A stretch of DNA of 64,000 nucleotides from Bradyrhizobium sp. B124 (GTDB taxonomy: Bacteria > Pseudomonadota > Alphaproteobacteria > Rhizobiales > Xanthobacteraceae), in contig NZ_CP152413.1 of NCBI RefSeq assembly GCF_038967635.1, positions 1,054,001 to 1,118,000 on the forward strand, in the 5' to 3' direction. Below, piece by piece: positions 53,923 to 62,897 of the stretch (positions within the stretch are counted from its first letter, which is position 1; each line of letters begins with the position of its first letter). The notes beneath the pieces were generated by a model that had not been told where the DNA came from, did no database searches, and saw only the letters and a list, made by a program, of their open reading frames with translations. Both the position numbers and the translations under genes were made by a program.

Positions 53923-54408
53923 CTATCGCGCAGCGATGGCGGCAATCAGCAGCGCCGTCGCCGCAAGCGAGGCGATGGTCCGCGCGTGGTTCCAGAAGGT
54001 CCAGTCGGTCAGGTAGTGCGCCCAGACCGGCGCGGCCGCGGTGCTCGCGGGGTCTGTGGCCGCAAGCTGATCGTTCAGCGGCACGTTGAAGACGACCGTG
54101 ACGACGAACATCCCGACGACATAGAGGCCGCCGCCGCAGATCATCGCAAGCGCGCCCGGCTCCTGCCATCGCAACCCGCCGAGCACGACGAGCCCGGCGC
54201 AAGACAGCGTAGTGCCGAGGAAGACCGGCATGAACAGCGAGCGCACGATGTCGACATTGATCGCGTTCATCGCCGAGACGCCGGCGGCCTGGTCGATGCG
54301 GCCGAGCGCGGTCATGACGAACGCCGAGAACGTGAAATAGACCCCGGCAAGCAGGCCGCAACCGAGCGCGGAAAACCACAGCAAGCCCGAGGTCAGCACA
54401 TTGCGCAT
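53923..54408 (-). CDS. DUF1772 (anthrone-oxygenase-like) membrane protein
   Basis: The 161-residue protein has four predicted membrane spans (LLWFSALGCGLLAGVYFTFS; FMPVFLGTTLSCAGLVVLGG; LYVVGMFVVTVVFNVPLN; ASLAATALLIAAIAA) and the WAHYLTDWTFWNHART segment typical of the family. Some fungal members are anthrone oxygenases; bacterial roles are unknown. GGAGG precedes the ATG at 54408. It is divergent from a TetR-type regulator, which probably represses it through the repeats between them. Confidence 0.88.
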   Translation of the reverse strand: MRNVLTSGLLWFSALGCGLLAGVYFTFSAFVMTALGRIDQAAGVSAMNAINVDIVRSLFMPVFLGTTLSCAGLVVLGGLRWQEPGALAMICGGGLYVVGMFVVTVVFNVPLNDQLAATDPASTAAAPVWAHYLTDWTFWNHARTIASLAATALLIAAIAAR

Positions 54409-54424
54409 CGCTCTACCTCCAAAA

Positions 54425-54454
54425 GCGAGAAGTACTCGCATTTGTAAGATGCGA
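54425..54454. promoter_or_regulatory. Candidate TetR operator in the divergent promoter region
   Basis: Two overlapping inverted repeats are seen: GCGAG-AAGTA-CTCGC (54425-54439) and TCGCAT-TTGTAAG-ATGCGA (54436-54454). A related but imperfect unit, CTCGTATTTAAGACG, follows at 54461-54475. Their location between the DUF1772 and tetR starts fits binding by the TetR protein. Confidence 0.55.
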
Positions 54455-54500
54455 TAAACTCTCGTATTTAAGACGTCAACCCCCATTGCGGAGGAGACAG

Positions 54501-55160
54501 ATGGCGAGACGAAAGGCAGTCGCAGGGGCCGCGCCCGGGGCGGAAGCCCCCCTGCCCGGGCTGGCGCGGCTTGCTCCGACGCAACAGCGCAGCCGCGAGC
54601 GGTTCGAGCGCATCCTCGCCTGCGCGACCGAGATCATGGCGGAGAAAGGCAGCGAGGCCTTCCGCATGAGCGACATCGTCGAACGCAGCGGCGTCGCATT
54701 CGGCTCGCTCTATCAATATTTCCCCGACAAGGCCGCGATCATCGGCACGCTGGCGGAACGGCATAACGCCATCGGGCGCGATTGCGTCAGGCGTGATCTG
54801 GCCGCGGTCTCGTCCGCGCGCGACCTGCACCCGGCGCTATGCCGGATCGTCGACAGTTACTACGAGATGTTTATACGCCAGCCTGTGATGCGCGACATCT
54901 GGCAGGCGACGCAGGCCGACCGCGCCCTGCAGAAGCTCGATGCGGACGACATGGCCGTGCTCTCCGGCCTGTTGTCCGACGCGGTCAGGCGGGTTGCGCC
55001 CACCTTACCGGCCGCCAGCCTCGCCACCTTCTCGGGACTGACGATGACGCTGATCGCGGCCGCCGTGCGTCACGCGATCACGCTGCCGCCGCGGAAAGCC
55101 CGGCAGGTGCTGACGCAATTCAAGACCATGCTGCCGGGAGACCTCGCCGGACTGGCATGA
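54501..55160 (+). CDS. TetR-family transcriptional regulator
   Basis: The 219-residue regulator has the N-terminal TetR helix-turn-helix: ILACATEIMAEKGSEAFRMS then DIVERSGVAFGSLYQYFPDK. The C-terminal ligand domain is variable. A basic, Pro/Ala-rich tail of about 25 residues precedes the DNA-binding domain. The ATG at 54501 follows GGAGGAGA. Divergence from the DUF1772 gene, with inverted repeats in between, suggests local repression relieved by an unknown small molecule. Confidence 0.9.
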   Translation: MARRKAVAGAAPGAEAPLPGLARLAPTQQRSRERFERILACATEIMAEKGSEAFRMSDIVERSGVAFGSLYQYFPDKAAIIGTLAERHNAIGRDCVRRDLAAVSSARDLHPALCRIVDSYYEMFIRQPVMRDIWQATQADRALQKLDADDMAVLSGLLSDAVRRVAPTLPAASLATFSGLTMTLIAAAVRHAITLPPRKARQVLTQFKTMLPGDLAGLA

Positions 55161-55501
55161 CCGCGACCGCGCCGATGTCGGGAATTTCCCCGGCACTGAT
55201 GCGATAGACAGCAGGCGCAGACGATCTACGCCGTTCGGGCCTTCACTGTCACGTCTCCCTAAAATTCCTGCGATATTTGACGGCTATGAATATTGCCGGG
55301 AAGTCCGGGAAGAGTTTTTCGCTAGATGTGATTTGTCTCACACGAGGTGCGGCCTTGCCGACCTAGGTTCCCCGAGGGGTCGTCAGACATTTATTTACCA
55401 AAGCGGGCGCCATCGTTCTTTTCATAAAATTCGAACGAATCGCTCAATCAGGACCGAAGACAGTTTTGCGACCATGGCGCTCTCGAACCTCGGAGAGCGC
55501 G
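55161..55501. other. Intergenic region, no gene seen
   Basis: Only short overlapping frames without ribosome-binding sites are present. The stretch before 55502 probably holds the promoter of the following small gene. No repeat copy or hairpin of note was found. Confidence 0.4.
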
Positions 55502-55684
55502 ATGAGCGAAGTCGAATTTGATCTGCTGCTGGACGCCGTGCGAACGGCGATCGCGCCTATTGCTCAGGAGGATTTCGTGGCCCAACCGTCGCCCCGCATT
55601 CAGCCGCCGCCGCGCGCGGCGAATGACAACCAGGCGCCGTGGCCGCTAATTCCGTTTCCTGAAGGCTGGTACGCCACAAGCTAA
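55502..55684 (+). CDS. Small hypothetical protein (60 residues)
   Basis: An ATG preceded by GGAGAG opens a 60-codon frame. The product begins MSEVEFDLLLDAVRTAIAPI and ends NDNQAPWPLIPFPEGWYATS, with a Pro-rich centre. The ANDN...PWPLIPFPEGW ending is reminiscent of short proteins I recall from Bradyrhizobium; no function is known. No membrane span or signal peptide is visible. Confidence 0.5.
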   Translation: MSEVEFDLLLDAVRTAIAPIAQEDFVAQPSPRIQPPPRAANDNQAPWPLIPFPEGWYATS

Positions 55685-55727
55685 TGCGACTTCTCATTTG
55701 TCGGCTGCAAGCCATTGATGAGATGAG

Positions 55728-55801
55728 TGGAGGCCACGACCAGAATTGAACTGGTGTACACGGTTTTGCAGACCGTTGCGTAACCACTCCGCCACGTGGC
55801 C
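55728..55801 (-). tRNA. tRNA-Cys (anticodon GCA)
   Basis: Acceptor arms GGCCACG and CGTGGCC are followed by discriminator T (U73, the cysteine identity base) and encoded CCA. The D-arm is TGGCGGAGTGGTTACGCA, the anticodon loop CTGCAAA, and the T-arm CCAGTTCAATTCTGG. 74 nucleotides including CCA. Confidence 0.96.
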
Positions 55802-55856
55802 CCTTGCGGCGCACTTCATATACGCCCTCTTTGCGATAGGCAACCAAGCCGGACAG

Positions 55857-56582
55857 CTAACGTCGGCGCTTCCGGAAGTCCCGCTTCTTCGGTTTTGGCG
55901 CCAATTCCGGCATTTCGGCCTGCACTTCCCGGAATCTCGCCAGCATCCGCTCGAAACTATCAGTTAACGTTGTGGCGATATCCGGCCGCTTTTCCAGCCC
56001 TGCCAGCAGGATCGCGGCCGCCTCGATGGTGGACAGGCCGTCGCGCCGCGGTTCCCGGCGCAGCTTACCGTACAGCGAGGGCCGTTTCGGCCCGAGAATC
56101 ACCCGCTGGCACTTCAGCATCCAGGCGTTGCGCCACCACAGCGCCTTGGCCTGGCTCCAGGTGCCGTCGAGCAGTACGATGCCCTCGATGTCGGAGAGGA
56201 CCGCGCGCTGGTGCGGCTCCGGCTCGCCCTTGCGGTTGATCGCGACGATCTCGGCGTCGGTATCGAGATCCTCGACCTTGGCCGAACCGAGATAGAGCAC
56301 CGCCCAGCGCGACGGATCGGCCACCGGTCGGCCGAGCGCCTTGGAGAGGCTCGGCCAGGACAGCCCGATCCGGACGACCGCATTCTCAAAGTGCCGCGCG
56401 GTGAGCCGCGCCGTGCCGAGCGCCCTGTCCTGCTCCTGCGGGTGCTGCAGGATCAGGAGCTGGATCCGGCTCTTGATCGGCGTGACGCTGTCGCAGATAC
56501 ACAGCGGCACCGGCTTGCCGCAATGCGGACACTCCGGGATCTCGGTGGCAAGTTCGGTCTTTGCTTCGGTCGGTTCGGACAT
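55857..56582 (-). CDS. DTW-domain protein (tRNA-uridine aminocarboxypropyltransferase family)
   Basis: The 241-residue protein has a cysteine cluster CPHCGKPVPLCIC at 18-30 and the DTW-domain core LLILQHPQEQDRALGTARL and LLDGTWSQAKALWWRN; the signature reads DGTW, a known variant. TapT/TuaA-type enzymes add acp to uridine 47 in tRNA (acp3U47), and this is the likely role. The C-terminus is basic (PKPKKRDFRKRRR). It is followed on the same strand by tRNA-Cys and is 37 bases from the mdtC stop. Confidence 0.88.
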   Translation of the reverse strand: MSEPTEAKTELATEIPECPHCGKPVPLCICDSVTPIKSRIQLLILQHPQEQDRALGTARLTARHFENAVVRIGLSWPSLSKALGRPVADPSRWAVLYLGSAKVEDLDTDAEIVAINRKGEPEPHQRAVLSDIEGIVLLDGTWSQAKALWWRNAWMLKCQRVILGPKRPSLYGKLRREPRRDGLSTIEAAAILLAGLEKRPDIATTLTDSFERMLARFREVQAEMPELAPKPKKRDFRKRRR

Positions 56583-56619
56583 CGCTCCGCTATACGCGTG
56601 CCGAGCCGTTCAATCCAAC

Positions 56620-59600
56620 CTATTCCGCCGGCGCGTGCACGCCTGACGGCGCCGGGCGCCGGCGCAACCGGTCGATCAAGAGATAGATCACCGGCGTGGT
56701 GTAGAGTGTCAGGATCTGCGACACGAACAGGCCGCCGATGATGGTGATGCCGAGCGGCCGCCGCAGCTCGGTGCCCGGGCCGGTCGCAATCACCAGCGGA
56801 ATGCCGGCGAACAGCGCGGCCATGGTCGTCATCAGGATCGGGCGGAAGCGCGCCCGGCAGGCCTCGAAGATCGCATCCCGTGACGACAGGCCCTGATGCC
56901 GCTCGGCCTCGAGCGCGAAGTCGACCATCATGATGCCGTTCTTCTTGACGATGCCGATCAGCAGGATGATGCCGACAAAGGCGATCACGGTCAGCGGCGT
57001 GTTGGTCACCTGCAGCGCCAGCAAGGCGCCGAGGCCGGCCGACGGCAAGGTCGAGATGATCGTGATCGGATGCGCCAGGCTCTCATAGAGCACGCCGAGC
57101 ACGATATACATCGCGACCAGCGCGCCGAGGATCAGTAGCGGCTGCCGCCCGCTGGTCTTGTTGAAGTCGCCGGCATTGCCGTCGAAGCTGCCGCGAATGC
57201 CCTCGGGCATGTGCAGCTCGTCGACCGCCTGCTGGATGTTCGTGGTGGCGACCTCGAGCGGCACGTCCGGCAGCAGGTTGAACGACACCGTGGTCGAGGG
57301 AAAGCCGCCGGAGTGATAGACCGCGAGCGCCGACAGTCCGCGCTGGTAGTGCACGAGCGCCGACAGCGGCACCTGCACGTCGTTGGCGCCGGCGACATAG
57401 ATCCGCTCGAGATTCGACGGGTCGCTCTGGAATTTCGGATCGATCTCGAGCACCACCACGTACTGGTTGCGCTGGGTGTAGATGTACGAGATCTGCCGTT
57501 GCGAGAACGCGTTGTTGAGCGCGTTGTCGATGTCCTGCACGCGGACGCCGAGGCTGGAGGCGATCTTGCGGTCGATCACGAGGTTGAGCTGCAAGCCGCC
57601 GGGATCGCGGTCGGCGGAGACATCGGTGATGCCCTCCACCGTCTCCATGCGCTTGGCGACGAGCGGCGCCCATTTCTGCAACAGATCGAGATCGGTCGAG
57701 GCGAGCGTGTACTGGTAGTCGGAATCGCTCTGCCGGCCGCCGGTGCGGATGTCCTGGGCGGCGAACATGAACAGGCGGATGCCCGGCACCATGAACAGGT
57801 TGCGGCGCAGCCGGTCGATCACCTGCGCGGTCGACAGACCTCCCCGCTCCTCGGGCGGCTTCAGGCTGATGAACATGGTGCCGCGATTGGAGGTGGCACC
57901 GCCCGGGCCGCCGCCGGAGCCGACCGACGAACCGATGCCGGCGACCGCGGGGTCGGCCATCACGATGTCGGCGAGCCGCTGCTGCAGACCGAGCATCGAT
58001 TGGAACGAGATATCGGCGGAAGCGCGGGTCGCCCCGATCACGAAGCCGCTGTCGTCGGTCGGGAAATAGGCCTTCGGCGTCTTGACGTACAGCACCACCG
58101 TCAGCGCGACGGTGGCGAAGAACACCACCAGGGTCAGGAAGGGATAGCCGAGCACGATCCGCAGGGTCGACGCATAGAACGCCACGACGCGCGACAGCGT
58201 GCCCTCGATGACGCGATCGTACCAAGTGGCACGATCCGAGGTCACCTCCTTGATGTAGTGCGCGCAGATCATCGGCGTGATCGTCACCGACACCAGGGTC
58301 GACACGATGATGGCAAACGTCAGGGTCAGCGAGAACTCGCGCAGCAGGCGGCCGACGATCCCGTCCATGAAGATCAGCGGCGTGAAGGCCGCGATCAGCG
58401 ACAGCGAGATCGACAGCACCGTGAAGCCGATCTGCTTGGCGCCCTCGACCGCGGCCGGATATGGCGCCATGCCCTGCTCGAGATTGCGGTACATGTTCTC
58501 GATCATCACGATTGCGTCGTCGACCACGAAGCCGACGGAGATCGCGAGCGCCATCAGCGACAGATTGTCGATCGAGAAGCCGGCGAGCCACATCCCGGCG
58601 CAGGTGCCGGCCAGCGCCAGCGGCACCGAGACGCCGGCGGCGATCGTCGGTACGATCCTGCGCAGGAATACGAACACCACGACCATCACGAGCACGGCGG
58701 TCGCCAGCAGCGTGAACTGCATGTCCTCGACGCTGGCGCGGATCGTTCCGGTGCGATCGACCAGGGTCGAGATCTCGACACCGGCCGGGATCCACTGCTT
58801 CAGTTCCGGCAACATCCTGCGAACGCCGTCGACGGTGTCGATGACGTTGGCGTCGCCCTGCTTGGTGATCTGGATCAGCACCGCCGGCTGCTTGTTGAAC
58901 CAGGCGATCGAGCGCGAATTGCGGACGGAATCCTCGACCTCTGCGACATCCGAGAGGCGGACGAAATTGCCATTCGAACTCTTGATGACGATGTCGCGGA
59001 ACTCGGCCGCAGTGCGCATCTGCTTGTTGATCGAAAGCGTCTCGCTCAGCCGGTCGCCATTGAAGATGCCGACGGGGCCGAGCGGATTGGCATTGATGAT
59101 CGCGAGCCGGACGTCGTCGGTCGCGATCCCGGCATTGGCCAGCGACACCGGATTGAGCGCGATGCGCACCGCCGGTTGGTCGGCGCCGCTGACCGTCACC
59201 TCGCCGACCCCCGGCACCTGCGAGATGCGCTGCGCCAGCACGGTGTCGGCGACGTCGTACATCGCGCTGGTCGAGATCGTCTTCGAGGTCAGCGCCAGCA
59301 CGAACACGGGTGCCGCGGCCGGATTGGCCTTGCGGAACTTGGGCAGCGACGGCAGGTCGCTCGGCAGATCGGCGAGCGAGGCATTGATCGCGGCCTGCAC
59401 GTCGCGCGCGGCGCGGTCGATGTTGCGGCCGATCGAGAACTGCACCTGGATGCTGGTGGTGCCGAGCGAACTCGTCGAGGTGATCTGGTCGACGCCCGAA
59501 ATGGTGCCGAGCTTGCGCTCCAGCGGTGCCGCGACAGTCGCAGCCATCACCGAGGGATCGGCGCCGGGCCGCGACGCCGACACCCGAATGGTCGGGAAGT

Positions 59601-59724
59601 CGACATTCGGGACCGACGACACCGGCAGAAACTCGTAGGCGACGATCCCGACCAGGAACAGCCCGATCGCCAGCAAGGTGGTGCCCACCGGCCGACGGAT
59701 GAAGGGCTCGGAGATCGAGATCAC
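56620..59724 (-). CDS. mdtC: RND efflux transporter permease (MdtC-like)
   Basis: The 1034-residue inner-membrane pump follows the HAE1 RND pattern with 12 spans and two large periplasmic loops. The N-terminus is FIRRPVGTTLLAIGLFLVG; the proton-relay Asp pair lies in AISVGFVVDDAIVMIENMYR, with the partner Lys in IGIVKKNGIMMVDFALE. Its ATG overlaps the mdtB-like stop by 4 bases. Paired MdtB/MdtC permeases form mixed trimers exporting bile salts, novobiocin and other amphiphiles. The substrate here is unknown. Confidence 0.92.
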   Translation of the reverse strand: MISISEPFIRRPVGTTLLAIGLFLVGIVAYEFLPVSSVPNVDFPTIRVSASRPGADPSVMAATVAAPLERKLGTISGVDQITSTSSLGTTSIQVQFSIGRNIDRAARDVQAAINASLADLPSDLPSLPKFRKANPAAAPVFVLALTSKTISTSAMYDVADTVLAQRISQVPGVGEVTVSGADQPAVRIALNPVSLANAGIATDDVRLAIINANPLGPVGIFNGDRLSETLSINKQMRTAAEFRDIVIKSSNGNFVRLSDVAEVEDSVRNSRSIAWFNKQPAVLIQITKQGDANVIDTVDGVRRMLPELKQWIPAGVEISTLVDRTGTIRASVEDMQFTLLATAVLVMVVVFVFLRRIVPTIAAGVSVPLALAGTCAGMWLAGFSIDNLSLMALAISVGFVVDDAIVMIENMYRNLEQGMAPYPAAVEGAKQIGFTVLSISLSLIAAFTPLIFMDGIVGRLLREFSLTLTFAIIVSTLVSVTITPMICAHYIKEVTSDRATWYDRVIEGTLSRVVAFYASTLRIVLGYPFLTLVVFFATVALTVVLYVKTPKAYFPTDDSGFVIGATRASADISFQSMLGLQQRLADIVMADPAVAGIGSSVGSGGGPGGATSNRGTMFISLKPPEERGGLSTAQVIDRLRRNLFMVPGIRLFMFAAQDIRTGGRQSDSDYQYTLASTDLDLLQKWAPLVAKRMETVEGITDVSADRDPGGLQLNLVIDRKIASSLGVRVQDIDNALNNAFSQRQISYIYTQRNQYVVVLEIDPKFQSDPSNLERIYVAGANDVQVPLSALVHYQRGLSALAVYHSGGFPSTTVSFNLLPDVPLEVATTNIQQAVDELHMPEGIRGSFDGNAGDFNKTSGRQPLLILGALVAMYIVLGVLYESLAHPITIISTLPSAGLGALLALQVTNTPLTVIAFVGIILLIGIVKKNGIMMVDFALEAERHQGLSSRDAIFEACRARFRPILMTTMAALFAGIPLVIATGPGTELRRPLGITIIGGLFVSQILTLYTTPVIYLLIDRLRRRPAPSGVHAPAE

Positions 59725-62700
59725 TGCATGCCCTCGGTGGCGCCCGCGATCGGCGGGCCGCTGGGACCGGGCTCAGGCACGGCCCGCTCGATCCGGCGGT
59801 TGAGCCGGTCGAGCGCGAGATAGATCACCGGTGTGGTGTAGAGCGTCAGCATCTGGCTCAGCAGCAGACCGCCGATGATCGAGATGCCGAGCGGGAAACG
59901 CAGCTCGGCGCCGGTGCCGCTTTCGATCGCGAGTGGCAGCGCGCCGAACAGCGCCGCCAGCGTCGTCATCATGATCGGCCGGAACCGCAACAGGCAGGCC
60001 TGCACGATGGCGTCATAGGACGACATGCCCTGATGCCGCTCGGCCTCCAGTGCGAAGTCGATCATCATGATCGCGTTCTTCTTGACGATGCCCATCAGCA
60101 GGATGATGCCGATCAGGCCGATCACCGAGAGGTCCTGCCCGCACAGCATCAACGCCAGGATGGCGCCGACGCCGGCCGAGGGCAGCGTCGAGAGGATCGT
60201 GATCGGGTGGATGTAGCTCTCGTAGAGCACGCCGAGCACGATGTAGATCGTGATGATCGCGGCCAGGATGAGCCAGGGCTGTCCGGCCAGCGAGCGCGCG
60301 AATTCGGCGGCGTCGCCGGAATAGATGCCGACGATGCTGCCGGGCATGCCGATCCGGGTCTCGATCGCCTTCACCGCCTCGACGGCGTCGCCGAGCGCCT
60401 CGCCGGGCGCCAGGTTGAAGCTGAGCGAGACCGACGGGAATTGCGCCTGGTGCGAGATCGCAAGCGGCGCCGTGGTGCGGACCAGCGTCGCGACCGCCGA
60501 CAGCGGCACCTGCGCGCCGTTGGCGCCGGGCAGATAGAGCTTGTCGAGGATCGAGGGATCGCGCTGATACATCGGCAACGCCTCGAGCACCACGCGGTAC
60601 TGGTTGGCCTGGCCGTAGATCGTCGAGATCTGCCGCTGCGCGAAGGCGTCGTTCAACGTGTCGGTGACGCCCTGTAGACTGACGCCGAGCTGGCCGGCGC
60701 GCTGGCGGTTGATGTCGAGCGCCGCACGCAGGCCGCCATCCTGCGCCTCCGACGAGACATCGCGGAAGATCGGATCGCGCCGCATCTCGGCGACGAGCTT
60801 CTGCGACCATTGCGAGACCTCGGCGGCATCGGTCGCGGTCAGCGTGTACTGGTATTGCGAGCGGCTCGACTGGGTCGAGATCTGCACGTCCTGCACCGGT
60901 TGGAAGTAGAGGGTCATGCCGGGGACCGTCGCGATCTTCTGCTTCAGCCGCTCGATCACCTTGACGACGCCGTCACGCCGTTGGTCGAGCGGCTTCAGCG
61001 TCATCACCAGGCGGCCGACATTGGTGGTCGGATTGACCGAGCCCGCACCGATCACCGAGACCACGCCGACCACGTCGGAGTCGGCCTTGATGAGGTCGGC
61101 GACCGCGCTCTGGCGCCGCTGCATCTCGGCGAACGAGACGTCGGGGCCGGCCTCGGTCACCGCCGTGATCGAGGACGTGTCCTGCAGCGGCAGGAAGCCC
61201 TTCGGCGCCAGCACATACATGATGAGCGTCAGCGCGATGGTCGCGAATGTCACCAGCAGCGTTGCGCGCTGGCGCTGCAGCACCCAGAGCAGCGTGCGAT
61301 GGTAGAACTCCACCATGCGGTCGATGAAGCGGCTGACCGCGGCAAGGCCCGGGACCGCCATCTCCTCGTGGATGTTCTTGAGCAGCCGCGAGCACATCAT
61401 CGGCGTCAGCGTCAGCGAGACGATCGCCGAAGTCACGACCGCGATCGTCAGGGTCAGCGCGAATTCGCGGAACATGCGGCCGACCAGGCCGGACATGAAC
61501 AACAGCGGGATGAACACCGCGATCAGCGACACCGTCAGCGAGATCACGGTGAAGCCGATCTCGCTGGCGCCCTTCAGCGAGGCCTCCATCACCGTCTCGC
61601 CGCCTTCCATGTGACGGACGATGTTCTCGATCATCACGATGGCGTCGTCGACCACGAAACCGGTTCCGATGGTCAGCGCCATCAGCGACAGATTGTCGAG
61701 GCTGAAGCCGGCGAAATACATGACGCCGAAGCTCGTGATCAGCGACAGCGGCAGCGCGACGCCGGCGATCAGGGTCGCGCGCAGCGACCGCAGGAACAAC
61801 AGCACCACCAGCGTTACCAGCACCACGCTCAGGATCAGCGTGAACTGCACGTCGTGGACCGAAGCACGTATCGTGACGGTACGGTCGGAGACGATGGTCA
61901 GCTTGACGCCGGCCGGAACGGCCCGCTGCAGCCGCGGGATTTCGCCGCGGATCTGCTTGACGACGTCGATGACGTTGGCGCCGGGCTGGCGCTGGATATC
62001 GATGATGACAGCCGGCGTGCCCTGGTACCAGCCGCCGGTGCGATCGTTCTCGAGCCCGTCGACGATCTGCGCGACGTCGCCGATCGTGACCGGCGAGCCG
62101 TTGCGATAGGCGATGATGATCGGCCGGTAGGCGGCGGCGGCGGCGATCTGGTCGTTGGCGGCGATGGTGTAGGACTGCTGGGCGCCGTCAAGCGAGCCCT
62201 TCGGCCCCGACACGTTGGCGCCGGCGATCGCGTTGCGCAGATCCTCCATCGCGATGCCATAGGCCGCAAGCCGCGCCAGGTCGGCCTGCACGCGCACCGC
62301 GGGCTTCAATCCGCCGAGGATCGAGACCCGGCCGACGCCGGAAATCTGGCTCAGCCGTTGTCCGAGGATGGTATCGGCAAGATCGCTCATCGCCCGCAGC
62401 GAGATCGTGTCCGAGGTCAGCGCCAGGGTCATGACAGGCGCGTCCGCCGGGTTCACCTTGGCGTAGACCGGCGGGTACGGCAGCGTCTTCGGCAGAATGC
62501 CGGCGGCGGCGTTGATCGCGGCCTGGACGTCTTGGGTGGCGCCGTCGATATCGCGGTTGAGGTCGAACTGTAGCGAGATCTGGCTGACGCCGAACGAGCT
62601 GGTCGAGTTCATCGACGACAGCGACGGAATCTGCCCGAGCTGCCGCTCCAGCGGCGCCGTGATCAGCGAGGCCACCACGTCGGGGCTCGCGCCCGGCAGT

Positions 62701-62849
62701 TGCGTCGTCACCTGTACGGTCGGGAAGTCGACCTGCGGCAGCGCCGAGACCGGCAATGCCCAATAGCCCAGCGCGCCGCCGATCATCAGGGCGATGCCGA
62801 GCAGCGAGGTGGCGATCGGCCGGCGGATGAACGGTTCGGAGACGCTCAT
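59721..62849 (-). CDS. mdtB: RND efflux transporter permease (MdtB-like)
   Basis: The 1042-residue permease starts MSVSEPFIRRPIATSLLGIA and shares the HAE1 layout of its downstream partner: ALTIGTGFVVDDAIVMIENI with the proton-relay Asp pair and GIVKKNAIMMIDFALEAERH with the relay Lys. Being first of the two permeases, and more E. coli MdtB-like at the N-terminus (WALPVSALPQVDFPTVQV), it is called mdtB. It lies 48 bases after the adaptor gene, giving the order mdtA-mdtB-mdtC. No outer-membrane partner follows mdtC. Confidence 0.92.
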   Translation of the reverse strand: MSVSEPFIRRPIATSLLGIALMIGGALGYWALPVSALPQVDFPTVQVTTQLPGASPDVVASLITAPLERQLGQIPSLSSMNSTSSFGVSQISLQFDLNRDIDGATQDVQAAINAAAGILPKTLPYPPVYAKVNPADAPVMTLALTSDTISLRAMSDLADTILGQRLSQISGVGRVSILGGLKPAVRVQADLARLAAYGIAMEDLRNAIAGANVSGPKGSLDGAQQSYTIAANDQIAAAAAYRPIIIAYRNGSPVTIGDVAQIVDGLENDRTGGWYQGTPAVIIDIQRQPGANVIDVVKQIRGEIPRLQRAVPAGVKLTIVSDRTVTIRASVHDVQFTLILSVVLVTLVVLLFLRSLRATLIAGVALPLSLITSFGVMYFAGFSLDNLSLMALTIGTGFVVDDAIVMIENIVRHMEGGETVMEASLKGASEIGFTVISLTVSLIAVFIPLLFMSGLVGRMFREFALTLTIAVVTSAIVSLTLTPMMCSRLLKNIHEEMAVPGLAAVSRFIDRMVEFYHRTLLWVLQRQRATLLVTFATIALTLIMYVLAPKGFLPLQDTSSITAVTEAGPDVSFAEMQRRQSAVADLIKADSDVVGVVSVIGAGSVNPTTNVGRLVMTLKPLDQRRDGVVKVIERLKQKIATVPGMTLYFQPVQDVQISTQSSRSQYQYTLTATDAAEVSQWSQKLVAEMRRDPIFRDVSSEAQDGGLRAALDINRQRAGQLGVSLQGVTDTLNDAFAQRQISTIYGQANQYRVVLEALPMYQRDPSILDKLYLPGANGAQVPLSAVATLVRTTAPLAISHQAQFPSVSLSFNLAPGEALGDAVEAVKAIETRIGMPGSIVGIYSGDAAEFARSLAGQPWLILAAIITIYIVLGVLYESYIHPITILSTLPSAGVGAILALMLCGQDLSVIGLIGIILLMGIVKKNAIMMIDFALEAERHQGMSSYDAIVQACLLRFRPIMMTTLAALFGALPLAIESGTGAELRFPLGISIIGGLLLSQMLTLYTTPVIYLALDRLNRRIERAVPEPGPSGPPIAGATEGMQ

Positions 62850-62897
62850 GGTTGCGTGCTCGCTGTTAGGTCGGACATTACGAGGTCGGGATGTCGG

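Noticed and set aside
57211..59823. Plus-strand open frame of 870 codons opposite the RND permease genes
   Set aside because: It is antisense to mdtC and the mdtB end, has an Arg/His/Asp-rich composition typical of reversed GC-rich coding DNA, and no family motif or ribosome-binding site.
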